Source: Elusimicrobiota bacterium (GTDB lineage Bacteria > Elusimicrobiota > UBA5214 > JBBAAG01). From it: a DNA stretch of 64,000 nucleotides. Where the stretch lies: contig JBBAAG010000004.1 of assembly GCA_041658405.1 (NCBI GenBank), positions 22,925 to 86,924 on the forward strand, written 5' to 3'. The position numbers and the translations under genes were made by a program. This document shows positions 23,387 through 33,118 of the stretch, piece after piece. Every line of letters begins with the position of its first letter. Position 1 is the first letter of the stretch. A model generated the notes under the pieces. That model did no database searches. It saw nothing but the letters and a program-made list of their open reading frames with translations, and was not told the DNA's origin.

Positions 23387-24670
23387 CTAATACCTCAACC
23401 ACTGATTGTTGACCAGCCATTTCCAAATAGGCGTGACCTGCACCTTTTTTCCGTTAGTATTGATAACCTCGTCCTCGTCTTCCGTTAAAATGTATCCCGT
23501 AGGAAGGCTGTAATAGTTCAGCGCCTCCAATAGCCCGGTTAGTTCGCGGTCCCGGGTTTCTTTGTTTTCTAAAGAAGTGCATACCTGAAGCGCTGCGTGT
23601 ATTTTGTTTCCTTGTTTAATTATGAAATCGCATTCTTTAGCGTTTTTATGGAAAAACACGTCCTGCCCGGTTCTTTTGAGTTCAATAAACACGATGTTTT
23701 CTAATAACCGTCCTTTGTCTGAGGAAAACCTGAATCCTAGATGTTCCGCGGCGGCAGTATCTATGAAATACACTTTTTTGTTGCTATACACCTGTTTCTT
23801 TGCTGAAACGTCGTATTTCTGTAGCAGAAATGTTAGGTACGAATTCTCGAAATATGAAAAATACTCTTTTACCGTCGTAGAACTTCCCAGTCCTAACATT
23901 GTTTTTAATGAATTAAAACTTATTTCTTTGCCAATATTGCTCGCAACATAATACACAAGTTCTTTAATCTGTTTTTCATTTGATAGGTTGTATCTGGCCA
24001 ATATATCCTTGTACAGTATGCCTTCGTATAGCATTTTGAGATAGTCGGCTTGTTTTGTTTTTACGTATTCCGGGAACCCGCCGTCTTTGATATACTTCAT
24101 AAAAAACCTTTTCAACACAGATTTGCGGGGTGTTGTATTGATACCGGAAATACCGGTATCTATGTTGTGGCAGGTAAGGTATTCTCTAAACGAAAACGGG
24201 TAAAGTTCTAACTGGCTGTACCGTCCGGTTAGATGTGTGCCAAGTTCTCTGCTTAACATCGAAGCGTTTGAGCCGGTTATGTAAACTTTTTTGTTAGAAT
24301 CATGCAGCCTCCTGACAAACCGTTCCCAGCCTTCTATATTTTGTATTTCATCAAAAAAGAAGGTGTCTTGTTCACCGTAAAGTTCGATGAACACTTCATA
24401 CAGTTTTTGGAAGTCGGGAACTTTAAATTCTATCAGCCGGTCGTCGTCAAAGTTTAAGTAATAGTCCGAATGTTTTTCTTTCCTCCGGACCTCCGCTAAA
24501 AATGTTGACTTCCCGCATCTTCTTATACCGGTAATGATAACAATATTTTTGTGTTTTTTTAACGGCCCTATATCTGAATATTTTTCCCGCGTAACAGTTT
24601 CTGCGGCGCTGAGACGGTTTTGTTGTTGGTCTTCGATAACCTGTATCAACTGGTCTTTGTTCATATCCAT
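23387..24670 (-). CDS. AAA-type ATPase with DUF4143 domain
   Basis: A 427-residue protein with an N-terminal P-loop ATPase (Walker A GIRRCGKST, about residues 50-58; Walker B-like TFFFDEIQNIEGWE) and a C-terminal DUF4143 region (about 220-370; YYVASNIGKEISF, LENIVFIELKRTG). The last part contains a nuclease-like 'CDFIIKQGNKIHAALQVC' segment. Members of this family are common and uncharacterised, often found with mobile or regulatory loci. The ATG at 24670 follows AAAGGA; a second ATG is two codons on. It is the first gene of the DUF4143-rtcB-serS operon and lies directly behind the palindrome-flanked promoter. Confidence 0.85.
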   Translation of the reverse strand: MDMNKDQLIQVIEDQQQNRLSAAETVTREKYSDIGPLKKHKNIVIITGIRRCGKSTFLAEVRRKEKHSDYYLNFDDDRLIEFKVPDFQKLYEVFIELYGEQDTFFFDEIQNIEGWERFVRRLHDSNKKVYITGSNASMLSRELGTHLTGRYSQLELYPFSFREYLTCHNIDTGISGINTTPRKSVLKRFFMKYIKDGGFPEYVKTKQADYLKMLYEGILYKDILARYNLSNEKQIKELVYYVASNIGKEISFNSLKTMLGLGSSTTVKEYFSYFENSYLTFLLQKYDVSAKKQVYSNKKVYFIDTAAAEHLGFRFSSDKGRLLENIVFIELKRTGQDVFFHKNAKECDFIIKQGNKIHAALQVCTSLENKETRDRELTGLLEALNYYSLPTGYILTEDEDEVINTNGKKVQVTPIWKWLVNNQWLRY

Positions 24671-24682
24671 TGTCCTTTGCTG

Positions 24683-24734
24683 TTTCTATTGTCAATAGAA
24701 ATATAGCATATAAAGTTTCTGTTGTCAATGAGAA
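24683..24734 (-). promoter_or_regulatory. Promoter with paired operator-like palindromes
   Basis: On the minus strand TTGACA (24728-24723), a 17-nt spacer and TATATT (24705-24700) form a near-consensus sigma70 promoter for the DUF4143-rtcB-serS operon. A perfect 19-bp palindrome TTTCTATTG-T-CAATAGAAA (24683-24701) overlaps the -10 region and likely start point. A related imperfect palindrome TTTCTGTTG-T-CAATGAGAA (24716-24734) covers the -35. The two are centred 33 bp apart, about three helical turns, so one protein could bind both on the same face and repress transcription. The binding protein is unknown. Confidence 0.7.
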
Positions 24735-24765
24735 TACAAGTAAATGTGAGGTGATGCTCTACGGT

Positions 24766-25251
24766 TCACACGTCAAAAATTATACGCGCGGTATAGTTAT
24801 CGCCAATTTTCCTGATCTTAAGATCGTGATACGTTGCAGCCTTGATATCCATCGCCACAACGTCTTTTTTTGGGATAAACTGGCGGTAATATATCTTTGC
24901 GGTAACCTGCCAATCCCCGCCTTTTTCTGTTGCTTCATGGATTATGCATTCAAAATTAAGGGGAACTATTTTTTCTGTTGCGTACCGGAATAACAGTTCG
25001 TTCAGCCAGGATATCAGTAAGTCTTCACCCGTTTGCGCGGTGAGGTTAAACTTAGCGGTTTTACATTCCATCCTCGGGTTGGTAAGCGACATAACCTCTT
25101 TCCCAAAGATTATGTAGAACATACCCTCTGCGGCATTACGAAAAAAATCGTCTAATGCTACCCCGCGGATTTCCAGTCCGATATCCGCTGTATGCTCAAA
25201 CACTACATACTTCGCTTCACGCGGGGTTATATTATTACCGTCACTTCTCAT
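24766..25251 (-). CDS. Archease
   Basis: A 161-residue archease, the small protein that activates RtcB by promoting its guanylylation and cofactor use. It shows the hallmark EHTADIGLEIRGVALDDFFRN segment near residue 20, the ISWLNELLFRY helix, FECIIHEAT and KAATYHDLKI. The ATG overlaps the gyrA stop by 11 nt, so it is translated with gyrA, and the rtcB operon begins just beyond it after a 95-nt gap with its own promoter. Confidence 0.93.
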   Translation of the reverse strand: MRSDGNNITPREAKYVVFEHTADIGLEIRGVALDDFFRNAAEGMFYIIFGKEVMSLTNPRMECKTAKFNLTAQTGEDLLISWLNELLFRYATEKIVPLNFECIIHEATEKGGDWQVTAKIYYRQFIPKKDVVAMDIKAATYHDLKIRKIGDNYTARIIFDV

Positions 25252-27814
25252 CTTTTACAGGATTACCTTCAGGGCTTGCCGGGGTTGGCGGTGTGCCATT
25301 GCCTTCACCGTTGCCGTTAGTTGCCTCTTCTTCCTTAACGATACTGGCAACTGCCGCAATTTTATCGCCTTCATCAAGGCGTATCAACCGCACGCCTTGT
25401 GTCGCACGGCCAATTATTGAAATGTTTCTTATTGGCACACGGATTGCCATACCTTGTGTTGTCATTATCATAAGGTCCTGTTCCGTATTAACTTTACGGA
25501 TACCAACAACACAACCGTTTTTGTCGGTACTCTTGAGGTTGGTAACGCCTTTTGCTCCGCGGTTGGTTAACCGGTACTCGCTGACTTCGGTACGCTTGCC
25601 ATACCCTTTATCAGTAACAGTAAGTATCACATCGTCGGAGGTAACTATATCCGCGCCAACAACTATATCACTGGCTTCCAACCGTATCCCGCGTACGCCT
25701 TTTGCTCCACGGCCCATATTACGCACCTGTTCGTCTTTATATAACGCTGCTTTACCGTTACGCGTGGCAATAAACACTTTTTGCTTCCCGTCAGTAAGTT
25801 TTACGTCGATAAGCTCATCGCCGGTATCCAGCCCGATTGCTATAATCCCGCTTGGCCGCGGGTTGCTGTACATCACAAGTTCGGTTTTCTTGACAGTACC
25901 CTGTTTTGTGATCATCAATAAGTACTTTCTGGCTTCATTCTCAAAACTTTCTACTGGAATATAGGCGGTAACCTTTTCTTCCGATGTTATACGGATAAGG
26001 TTCACCAGCGCCTTGCCTTTTGCCTGACGGCTGGCTTCCGGGATTTCGTATACTTTCAGCCAGTACACCCGTCCTTTGTTTGTAAAGAATAATACATACG
26101 CGTGGGTGGAGGTAACAAACATATCCTCCACAAAATCTTCTTCTTTTGGTATAACACCGGTGATACCCTTACCCCCGCGGCGTTGTGACCGATAAATATT
26201 TACTGGGATACGTTTGATATATCCTGCATGCGAGATACTGACCACCACGTCTTCTTTAAGTATTAGATCTTCATCCGTAAGTTCAGTGGTTCTCGCAACA
26301 ATCGCGGTCTTACGTTTATCGCCGTACTTATCCCTGATCTCCGCAAGTTCGGTTTTAATTATCTCCAAAACCCTTTTTTGGTTTGAAAGTATAAGTTTTA
26401 ATCTCTCAATTGTTTTTATTAACTCAAGATATTCGTCTTCAAGTTTTTTGCGTTCTAACCCGGTAAGCTGCTGTAACCGCATATCGAGTATTGCCTGTGA
26501 CTGTACTTTTGAAAGTTTAAATTTCAGCATCAGCTCTTCCCGCGCGGTATCCGTATCCTTTGCTTCACGGATCGTACGTATAATTTTATCGAGGTTATCC
26601 AGCGCTATCCGTAAACCTTCAAGGATATGCGCGCGTTTATCTGCTTTATCCAACTCAAACTTTGTCCGCCGGACAATAATGACCTTACGGTACTCTATAT
26701 ACTGTTCCAGTACTTCTTTAATATTCAATACCCTGGGTTTATTGTTCACCAGGGCAAGCATAATTACGCCAAAGGAGACTTCCATCTGCGTATGTTTATA
26801 CAAATTATTCAATACTATCTGCGCATTACCGTCGCGTTTAATTTCTATTACCGCGCGTACACCGTCACGGTCAGATTCATCACGGAGGTCGGAGATATCT
26901 TCCAGTTTTTTGTCTCTCACAAGTTCTGCGATATGGCTTAACAATTGCGCTTTGTTTACCTGGTACGGCATCTCGTTGATGATAATTGCTTGTTTCCCGC
27001 TTTTAATATCTTCAATCTCAGCTTTTGCGCGGATGGTAATACTTCCACGGCCTGTTTCGAGGTAACTCTTTATTCCGGATTTACCATAAATAATTCCGCC
27101 TGTAGGAAAGTCCGGCCCTTTGATAACTTTTGCGAGTTCCGCGATTTCTATCGCCGGGTTTTCGATTAATAAATTTATTCCGTCAATAATTTCTACAAGA
27201 TTATGCGGCGGTATGTTTGTTGCCATACCCACAGCAATTCCAGATGAACCGTTAACCAGCAGGTTAGGTAATCTTGCGGGTAAAACCGTAGGTTCTGTCA
27301 TTGACCCGTCGTAGTTTGGTACAAAATCAACTGTGTTTTTGTCGATATCTATCAACAATTCATCAGCGATAGTATCCATCCTGACTTCGGTATACCGCAT
27401 AGCCGCAGGCGGGTCACCGTCAAGCGAGCCAAAATTTCCCTGCCCGTCAATCAGTGTGTACCGCAATGAAAAGTCCTGGACCATACGTACCAGCGCGTCA
27501 TACACAGAGCTGTCACCATGAGGATGATATTTACCAAGAACATCGCCGACCACGCGCGCGCTTTTTTTGTACGCTGACCGTTTATTGAGGCCCATTTCTT
27601 TCATCGCGTAGAGTATCCGCCGGTGGACCGGTTTTAACCCATCCCGTACATCGGGTAACGCACGGCCAACAATCACCGACATCGCATAGTCGATGTACGA
27701 TGTTTTCATCTCTTCTTCAATATCTCTGGGGAAAACGTTTGGCGGTAACGCTTTCTCCGGCACCTGCCCGTTTTGATTATCTTTTTCTTCTCCGCCGATT
27801 TTTTCGTCTACCAT
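25241..27814 (-). CDS. gyrA: DNA gyrase subunit A
   Basis: The 857-residue breakage-reunion subunit of gyrase, which introduces negative supercoils as A2B2 with GyrB. The N-terminal region has VGRALPDVRDGLKPVHRRIL, and the catalytic tyrosine is Tyr141 in AAMRYTEVRMD. The GyrA box QRRGGKG (near residue 540) marks it as gyrase and not topoisomerase IV. The C-terminal six-bladed domain is followed by a Glu/Gly/Pro-rich tail. It lies on the replication-core side of oriC with gyrB about 2.8 kb upstream, separated by a nuclease gene and a GT39 gene. Confidence 0.97.
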   Translation of the reverse strand: MVDEKIGGEEKDNQNGQVPEKALPPNVFPRDIEEEMKTSYIDYAMSVIVGRALPDVRDGLKPVHRRILYAMKEMGLNKRSAYKKSARVVGDVLGKYHPHGDSSVYDALVRMVQDFSLRYTLIDGQGNFGSLDGDPPAAMRYTEVRMDTIADELLIDIDKNTVDFVPNYDGSMTEPTVLPARLPNLLVNGSSGIAVGMATNIPPHNLVEIIDGINLLIENPAIEIAELAKVIKGPDFPTGGIIYGKSGIKSYLETGRGSITIRAKAEIEDIKSGKQAIIINEMPYQVNKAQLLSHIAELVRDKKLEDISDLRDESDRDGVRAVIEIKRDGNAQIVLNNLYKHTQMEVSFGVIMLALVNNKPRVLNIKEVLEQYIEYRKVIIVRRTKFELDKADKRAHILEGLRIALDNLDKIIRTIREAKDTDTAREELMLKFKLSKVQSQAILDMRLQQLTGLERKKLEDEYLELIKTIERLKLILSNQKRVLEIIKTELAEIRDKYGDKRKTAIVARTTELTDEDLILKEDVVVSISHAGYIKRIPVNIYRSQRRGGKGITGVIPKEEDFVEDMFVTSTHAYVLFFTNKGRVYWLKVYEIPEASRQAKGKALVNLIRITSEEKVTAYIPVESFENEARKYLLMITKQGTVKKTELVMYSNPRPSGIIAIGLDTGDELIDVKLTDGKQKVFIATRNGKAALYKDEQVRNMGRGAKGVRGIRLEASDIVVGADIVTSDDVILTVTDKGYGKRTEVSEYRLTNRGAKGVTNLKSTDKNGCVVGIRKVNTEQDLMIMTTQGMAIRVPIRNISIIGRATQGVRLIRLDEGDKIAAVASIVKEEEATNGNGEGNGTPPTPASPEGNPVKDEK

Positions 27815-27862
27815 TACAACAAATCCTTTCCTATAATAGCGTTAATAAATATTCTTATTACC

Positions 27863-28771
27863 CTACTTTTCCCCGCATAGTTCTTTATAATTACACCGTT
27901 TACATTTATACTTTTTATCTGTCTTTGGAAACATTTTTTCTGAGGCAACATTATTTTCTTTATCATCCAACAATTCCTGCATTGCCACGCAGTTTGTTAC
28001 AATAGCTTTTCTCACATCATCAACCTGTTCACCGGTAATACGTTCTGTTCTCCATGTATTATCGCGGAGGTATACCAGAGTTAACGCAATCTTATCCGGA
28101 TCAATACCTTTTGTGTTTTTAGCGTAAAACGCGTAACAGGCAAGCTGTGCGAGGTCTTCCTCGTGTTCACGCCCGGTTTTCCAGTCAACTATATGAAACT
28201 CATTATTGATCTCAAGCGCAAAATCAAACTTAACCCATACTTTGTAAGCATCAACTTTTGTGGATTCCAGAAGTTCTATTGATCTCCATTGCACGGGAGC
28301 TGTCAGTTTTATGCGTTCAAATATACGGTTACTGAATAACGCTGTGGTACACTGCATGACCGCTGTTTTACAGGTATCCAGAGTAACACTGTTTATCCCG
28401 CCGCCATAATAGTGTTCAAATAGATTGATGTACTGTTTACTGTTTTTCTTCCACTCGCCTTCTTCTGACTGTTTAATACCTTTTAGCAACCTGTTTTCAG
28501 CAACCATTGCACGTTCCGCAGGATCGCTTTCTTTGCCATCACGCATACGTTCAAGTATTTCCTGTACAACCTCATGCACGACTGATCCGGTAAACATCGG
28601 GAGGTTACTCATGTTTTTTAGCATATAACACTTGCGTTTTGTTTCATCCGCATCGTGGTTCCATCCATCCCATGATCCGTAGTAAGTATAGTAATACTTG
28701 CGTTTACATTCATCAAAACTGCGTTGCCGGCTGACTGACCAGCTGAACTCGTTAACCAGTACTTTACTCAA
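27863..28771 (-). CDS. RecB/Cas4-type PD-(D/E)xK nuclease with iron-sulfur cysteines
   Basis: A roughly 302-residue nuclease of the PD-(D/E)xK family (RecB/Cas4-like). It shows SVSRQRSFDECKRKYYYTYY near the N-terminus (first cluster Cys), the catalytic Asp in FDFALEINNEF and DWKTGR with Lys, and a C-terminal cysteine cluster CKRCNYKELC. This resembles the [4Fe-4S]-stabilised exonucleases of repair and Cas systems. The start is not certain: TTG 28771 overlaps the upstream stop with GGGGTG before it. TTG 28795 is another option. It probably works in recombination or repair; there is no CRISPR array nearby. Confidence 0.75.
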   Translation of the reverse strand: MSKVLVNEFSWSVSRQRSFDECKRKYYYTYYGSWDGWNHDADETKRKCYMLKNMSNLPMFTGSVVHEVVQEILERMRDGKESDPAERAMVAENRLLKGIKQSEEGEWKKNSKQYINLFEHYYGGGINSVTLDTCKTAVMQCTTALFSNRIFERIKLTAPVQWRSIELLESTKVDAYKVWVKFDFALEINNEFHIVDWKTGREHEEDLAQLACYAFYAKNTKGIDPDKIALTLVYLRDNTWRTERITGEQVDDVRKAIVTNCVAMQELLDDKENNVASEKMFPKTDKKYKCKRCNYKELCGEK

Positions 28772-30617
28772 AACTTGTACACCCCAGTTCTTCAAGGTTT
28801 GTTTTTAATTTACCTGCAAGCGCGGTATCCCCGTATTTTCGGGCGGACACATACGCTTTCTTAAACACTTCTATTGCCTGTGTATCCTGCTTCATTTGTT
28901 GATAAATCCCGCCAAGTACCGCCTGGGCATACGGGTATTCCGGCTCTTGTTCCAGTGCGCGGGTAATCCAGTTTATTGCTTCTGCATACATTTTTTTCTC
29001 GGCGTACAAACTTCCCTGTAAAGCGTATGCTTTAGGAAAAAATAGTGTTACCTCCAGCGCTTGCTCTGTCATAGCAATCGCGTCATCGATTTTTCCCTGT
29101 TGATACAACCCCAATGCCTGGGCATAAGCTGCGTATGACCGTGTAAAATCTTCACGTTTACCTTTTAACACACGAAAAAGTTTAAATCTTTGTTCTTCGT
29201 CAATTGAGACTAACTCGTACCTCCGGAATTGTTTTACAAATATCTCATCAACATTTGTCATATATGTCCTTGTATCATTATCCTCGTCATACGATTCCGC
29301 AATGCGGGAGGGAGTGAATAAAAAGATATAGTCAATTCTGTTGTTACACACATAAATATAAAAATCATCGGCATACCTGAAATCCTCGTTAGGGAAAAGG
29401 ATGGTCTCGCGGTTGGTATAAAAATAAAAAGTTAAATTCCCGAGGAACCGTTCAGCGGGTAAAGTATTCTTGTTTACCCACTCCACGGCTTCTACAGGAT
29501 AATTCTTTTTCTTTCCTTCATTACGGATAGATGCTATCCCGGATTTAACGTTTCCGAACATATACAATACCAGTAAAAACCCTGCTGCCGCATATTTTAC
29601 TGCTCTGGTATCCAGTTTGACTTTTCTTATAATCCATAAAACAACATCCTTGGTGTAAAGTAGTACCAACGGTAGAAGGGGTAATAAAAACCTTGCCGCA
29701 ACGTTCCGCCATGCTAGAAGTATGAGTGTGTATGACACAAAATACAGCCCGGCAGCAAGCGCTGTACCGCTACTGTTCTTACTTGCCCTGGCTAAACCAA
29801 TAATTATGAGTATCCATCCGAGTATTACAATTGCCCAGTGATCAAATTTTACCACAGCAAAAATACCACGGGTGAAGAACCCGCGGCCGTAGTACCACAC
29901 TTTATCCAGTAAATTAGGGGAAAACCATATCCCCGCTGCTGTAATAAACGTTGTCAAAGTTTTACCGTCGTACCACATACGCCAAACAAAATATCCGAGT
30001 ACCATTAATAACGTAACCCCCGCAAATTTAACCGCGTACTTATAGTCACGTGTAATAACTTTTTCTAAAATAACTGCGAGTATCAACGCTATACCTATGG
30101 TTCTCATATAAAAACACGCGCCTGCTAATAACGCTGTCACCCACCATGGCGACTTTTTCTGTAACATCAACAGTACTGTAATACTTAAGAACAAATATAT
30201 GCTTTCCGTCATAACCACAGTGGCGTACTGTACTATAAGAGGATGTAATGCTAATAACAATGCCAGCCACCCTGCTGTAACCGTGCCGGTTCCCGCAGCT
30301 ATGAAATATCTATAACATACCGCAATCCCAGCCAGCATAAACAATAACGGCAGTATTTTATATAAAACATACTTTTTCCCGAATATCAAAGTTACCGGCG
30401 CGAGAATTATTGGCAATCCCGGCGGCTGTCCTATGCGGTACTTAACATCCGCTGCAGGCTGGACATTATAATTTCCATCACGAATAAGCGAAGTGGCAGA
30501 TAGTATGTAAATCGCATCGTCTTCATATTGTCCTACAACTGTCGCATTCGCACAGAGAAGATATACCGCTGCTGATATCGCTAATATTATGTTTAATGGC
30601 TGCGGAAAACGTTTCAT
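28764..30617 (-). CDS. GT39-type membrane glycosyltransferase with C-terminal TPRs
   Basis: A 617-residue polytopic membrane protein of the ArnT/PMT (GT39) type, which transfers sugars from lipid-linked donors to lipids or proteins on the periplasmic side. The early YEDDAIYILSATSLI segment has the acidic pair of the catalytic loop. About ten hydrophobic helices follow, then a soluble part from about 390 and three TPR-type repeats (about 500-600; KAYALQGSLYAEKKMYAEAI...). The fused TPRs suggest a protein-protein docking role. The ATG shares one base with the gyrB stop (TAATG), so the gene is translationally coupled to gyrB, an odd pairing. Confidence 0.8.
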   Translation of the reverse strand: MKRFPQPLNIILAISAAVYLLCANATVVGQYEDDAIYILSATSLIRDGNYNVQPAADVKYRIGQPPGLPIILAPVTLIFGKKYVLYKILPLLFMLAGIAVCYRYFIAAGTGTVTAGWLALLLALHPLIVQYATVVMTESIYLFLSITVLLMLQKKSPWWVTALLAGACFYMRTIGIALILAVILEKVITRDYKYAVKFAGVTLLMVLGYFVWRMWYDGKTLTTFITAAGIWFSPNLLDKVWYYGRGFFTRGIFAVVKFDHWAIVILGWILIIIGLARASKNSSGTALAAGLYFVSYTLILLAWRNVAARFLLPLLPLVLLYTKDVVLWIIRKVKLDTRAVKYAAAGFLLVLYMFGNVKSGIASIRNEGKKKNYPVEAVEWVNKNTLPAERFLGNLTFYFYTNRETILFPNEDFRYADDFYIYVCNNRIDYIFLFTPSRIAESYDEDNDTRTYMTNVDEIFVKQFRRYELVSIDEEQRFKLFRVLKGKREDFTRSYAAYAQALGLYQQGKIDDAIAMTEQALEVTLFFPKAYALQGSLYAEKKMYAEAINWITRALEQEPEYPYAQAVLGGIYQQMKQDTQAIEVFKKAYVSARKYGDTALAGKLKTNLEELGCTSFE

Positions 30618-33118
30618 TATATATCCAAGTTTTTTACTTCCAACGCATGCGCTTCAATAAACATCCTCCGTGGTTCCACCTGTTCACCCATTAATGTAGT
30701 AAACACATGATCCGCTGCAACAGCGTCTTCCAAACGTACCACCCATAGTTTGCGTTTGTCCGGGTCCATTGTGGTTTCCCATAACTGTTCCGGGTTCATC
30801 TCACCTAAGCCTTTATACCGTTGTATCACCACTCCTTTACCGCTGAATTCACGGATGGTGACAACCATTTGCCGGAGGTCTGTTACGTCTACTGTATCCC
30901 CGTTTAGTTCCAGCCGGAACCCAGCATCAGTTTTGTTTTTAACGCCTTCCGTTGACATCTCAAACCCGTATTTCTGCAGGTATTTCATAATAGCTTCAAT
31001 CTTGGGTATCTCCCAAAGGTCTTTTATATCAGCCCCGCGGATGGTTTCTTCTGAAATACTAACATTCGCTGTTACGGTTTGTAACGCCTGCTGTTCTGGG
31101 GGTAATGACGCGAGGTATGAAAGTTTCCATTCTTTCCACTCTTTTTCTGTATAAATATAATCCACCTTGTTGTTGTATTCCACACGGTACAGCGGCAATG
31201 TTTCTTTCACGCTTTTCAGTTTCATATACTCTTCCCACGTAACATTCTTTTTTGACAATTTCTTTAAAAGGTTATCCATTTCCTGGAGTTTAATAAAAAT
31301 ACTGCGCATTTCTTTTGCATCATATTCCTGCACAGTTTTTTGTTTTGCTGTACGTGAAAGTTTTACGTTCTCCAGCACTTCGTCAAGAAGGTATTTATCA
31401 AGTTCCTGGTCGCTGTCAAGATACAACTCCTTCTTTCCTTTCTTAACTTTATACAACGGCGGCTGTGCGATGTATATATATCCTTTAGTAAGCAACTCGT
31501 GCATCTGGCGGTAGAAAAAGGTTAGTAATAATGTGCGGATATGCGCACCGTCAACATCCGCGTCAGTCATAATAACAATCTTGTGATACCGCGTTTTTTC
31601 TATGTTAAAATCTTCCTCCCCAATCCCGGTCCCGATCGCTGTTATCATCGTACGTATTTCATCATTGCCCAGCACTTTGGTTAACCGCGATTTTTCTACA
31701 TTAATAATTTTTCCTTTTAACGGAAGAATTGCCTGGTACTCGCGGTTCCTTGCCTGTTTTGCGCTACCCCCTGCGGATTCGCCTTCAACTATGAAGAGTT
31801 CACACTTTTCGGGATCGCGGTCGCTGCAGTCAGCAAGTTTACCCGGTAACGACGCCATGTCCATCACGCCTTTTCTCCGGGTAAGCTCCCGTGCTTTACG
31901 TGCCGCTTCCCGTGCTTCCGCTGCGGTAAACGCTTTCTCAACAATTTTTGTCGCTACTGACGGGTTTTCTTCACAAAAAATTCCAAGTTTTTCGCCAACA
32001 ATAGATTTTGTGATTCCTTCTACCACAGCATTACCAAGCTTTGTTTTAGTCTGCCCTTCAAACTGCGGGTCAGGGATTTTTAAACTGATTACGGCGGTAA
32101 GGCCTTCTCTTACGTCATCGCCCTGTAATGAAAATTCTTGTTTCCTTACCAATTCATTTTTCTTGATATAATCATTTATCACGCGGGTGAGAGCGGACCG
32201 GAATCCGATCATATGCGTCCCGCCTTCTATTGTATTGATGTTATTAACAAAACTGAATACCTGTTCAGCATACCCGTCGTTATACTGTATCGCCGCTTCA
32301 ATTATAATATCGTCTTTCTCGGCTTTCAAATATATGGGTTCCGGGTGCAGAACGTTTTTGTTGGTATTTAAAAATTTGACAAACGTAACGATCCCGCCTT
32401 CATACGAAAACGTGTGCTGTTTATCCGTACGTTCATCCATAATTGTAATTGTCGCACCAGGATTAAGGTATGCGAGTTCACGCAGTCGGTTTGATAACGT
32501 ATCAAAACTAAAATCTATGGTAGAAAAAATTGTGCCATCCGGCTTAAACGTAATCTTAGTCCCGCGATCATCTGTACTACCCATGACTTCCAGTTTGGTA
32601 ACATTTTTCCCGCCGTTTTCAAACCGTTGGTGGTAACGTTTACCGTCACGCGATACTTCAACATCCAGCCATTCTGATAACGCATTGACAACGGATACGC
32701 CAACGCCGTGTAATCCGCCGGATACCTGGTATGCTTTACGGTCGAACTTACCTCCTGCGTGAAGGACAGTCATCACAACTTCCAATGCGGACTTATTCTT
32801 CAACCGCGGATCCTTGACGGTGGTCATAGCATCTACGGGAATACCCCGCCCGTCGTCAATAACCGTTAACGTATTGTCATCATGGATTATGACGTCTATA
32901 TTCTTACAGTATCCCGCAAGAATTTCGTCAATCGAATTATCCACAACTTCGTATACCAAATGATGTAATCCCTGGATACCGGTTGAGCCAATATACATTG
33001 CCGGGCGTTTACGTACGGCATCCAATCCTTCGAGTACCTGAATTTTATCAGCGTTGTATCCATCCGTTTGCTGGTCAATACCGGCTAACGGATTCTTTTC
33101 ATCACCTTTTTTTGACAT
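30617..33118 (-). CDS. gyrB: DNA gyrase subunit B
   Basis: The 833-residue ATPase subunit of gyrase. ATPase motifs are KRPAMYIGSTG, EVVDNSIDEI and the G-rich YQVSGGLHGVGVSVVNALS. The Toprim motif VEGESAGGSAKQARNREYQA (near residue 445) and the PLKGKIINVEK and MTDADVDGAHIRTLL motifs follow. The length includes the roughly 170-residue insert before the C-terminal domain seen in long GyrB (E. coli type). The open frame extends to GTG 33142, but the ATG at 33118 is preceded by GAAGG and is preferred. It overlaps the dciA frame. Confidence 0.96.
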   Translation of the reverse strand: MSKKGDEKNPLAGIDQQTDGYNADKIQVLEGLDAVRKRPAMYIGSTGIQGLHHLVYEVVDNSIDEILAGYCKNIDVIIHDDNTLTVIDDGRGIPVDAMTTVKDPRLKNKSALEVVMTVLHAGGKFDRKAYQVSGGLHGVGVSVVNALSEWLDVEVSRDGKRYHQRFENGGKNVTKLEVMGSTDDRGTKITFKPDGTIFSTIDFSFDTLSNRLRELAYLNPGATITIMDERTDKQHTFSYEGGIVTFVKFLNTNKNVLHPEPIYLKAEKDDIIIEAAIQYNDGYAEQVFSFVNNINTIEGGTHMIGFRSALTRVINDYIKKNELVRKQEFSLQGDDVREGLTAVISLKIPDPQFEGQTKTKLGNAVVEGITKSIVGEKLGIFCEENPSVATKIVEKAFTAAEAREAARKARELTRRKGVMDMASLPGKLADCSDRDPEKCELFIVEGESAGGSAKQARNREYQAILPLKGKIINVEKSRLTKVLGNDEIRTMITAIGTGIGEEDFNIEKTRYHKIVIMTDADVDGAHIRTLLLTFFYRQMHELLTKGYIYIAQPPLYKVKKGKKELYLDSDQELDKYLLDEVLENVKLSRTAKQKTVQEYDAKEMRSIFIKLQEMDNLLKKLSKKNVTWEEYMKLKSVKETLPLYRVEYNNKVDYIYTEKEWKEWKLSYLASLPPEQQALQTVTANVSISEETIRGADIKDLWEIPKIEAIMKYLQKYGFEMSTEGVKNKTDAGFRLELNGDTVDVTDLRQMVVTIREFSGKGVVIQRYKGLGEMNPEQLWETTMDPDKRKLWVVRLEDAVAADHVFTTLMGEQVEPRRMFIEAHALEVKNLDI

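Noticed and set aside
26214..27065. 283-residue plus-strand frame inside gyrA
   Set aside because: It is antisense to gyrA; its Ser/Ile/Leu-rich sequence is what the complementary strand of this codon usage gives.
27863..28771. Cas4 as part of a CRISPR system
   Set aside because: The nuclease has the iron-sulfur and PD-(D/E)xK motifs shared by RecB-type proteins generally, and no cas gene or array is in the window.
30046..30270. Minus-strand shadow frame inside the GT39 gene
   Set aside because: It lies wholly inside a well-supported membrane protein and shows no domain.
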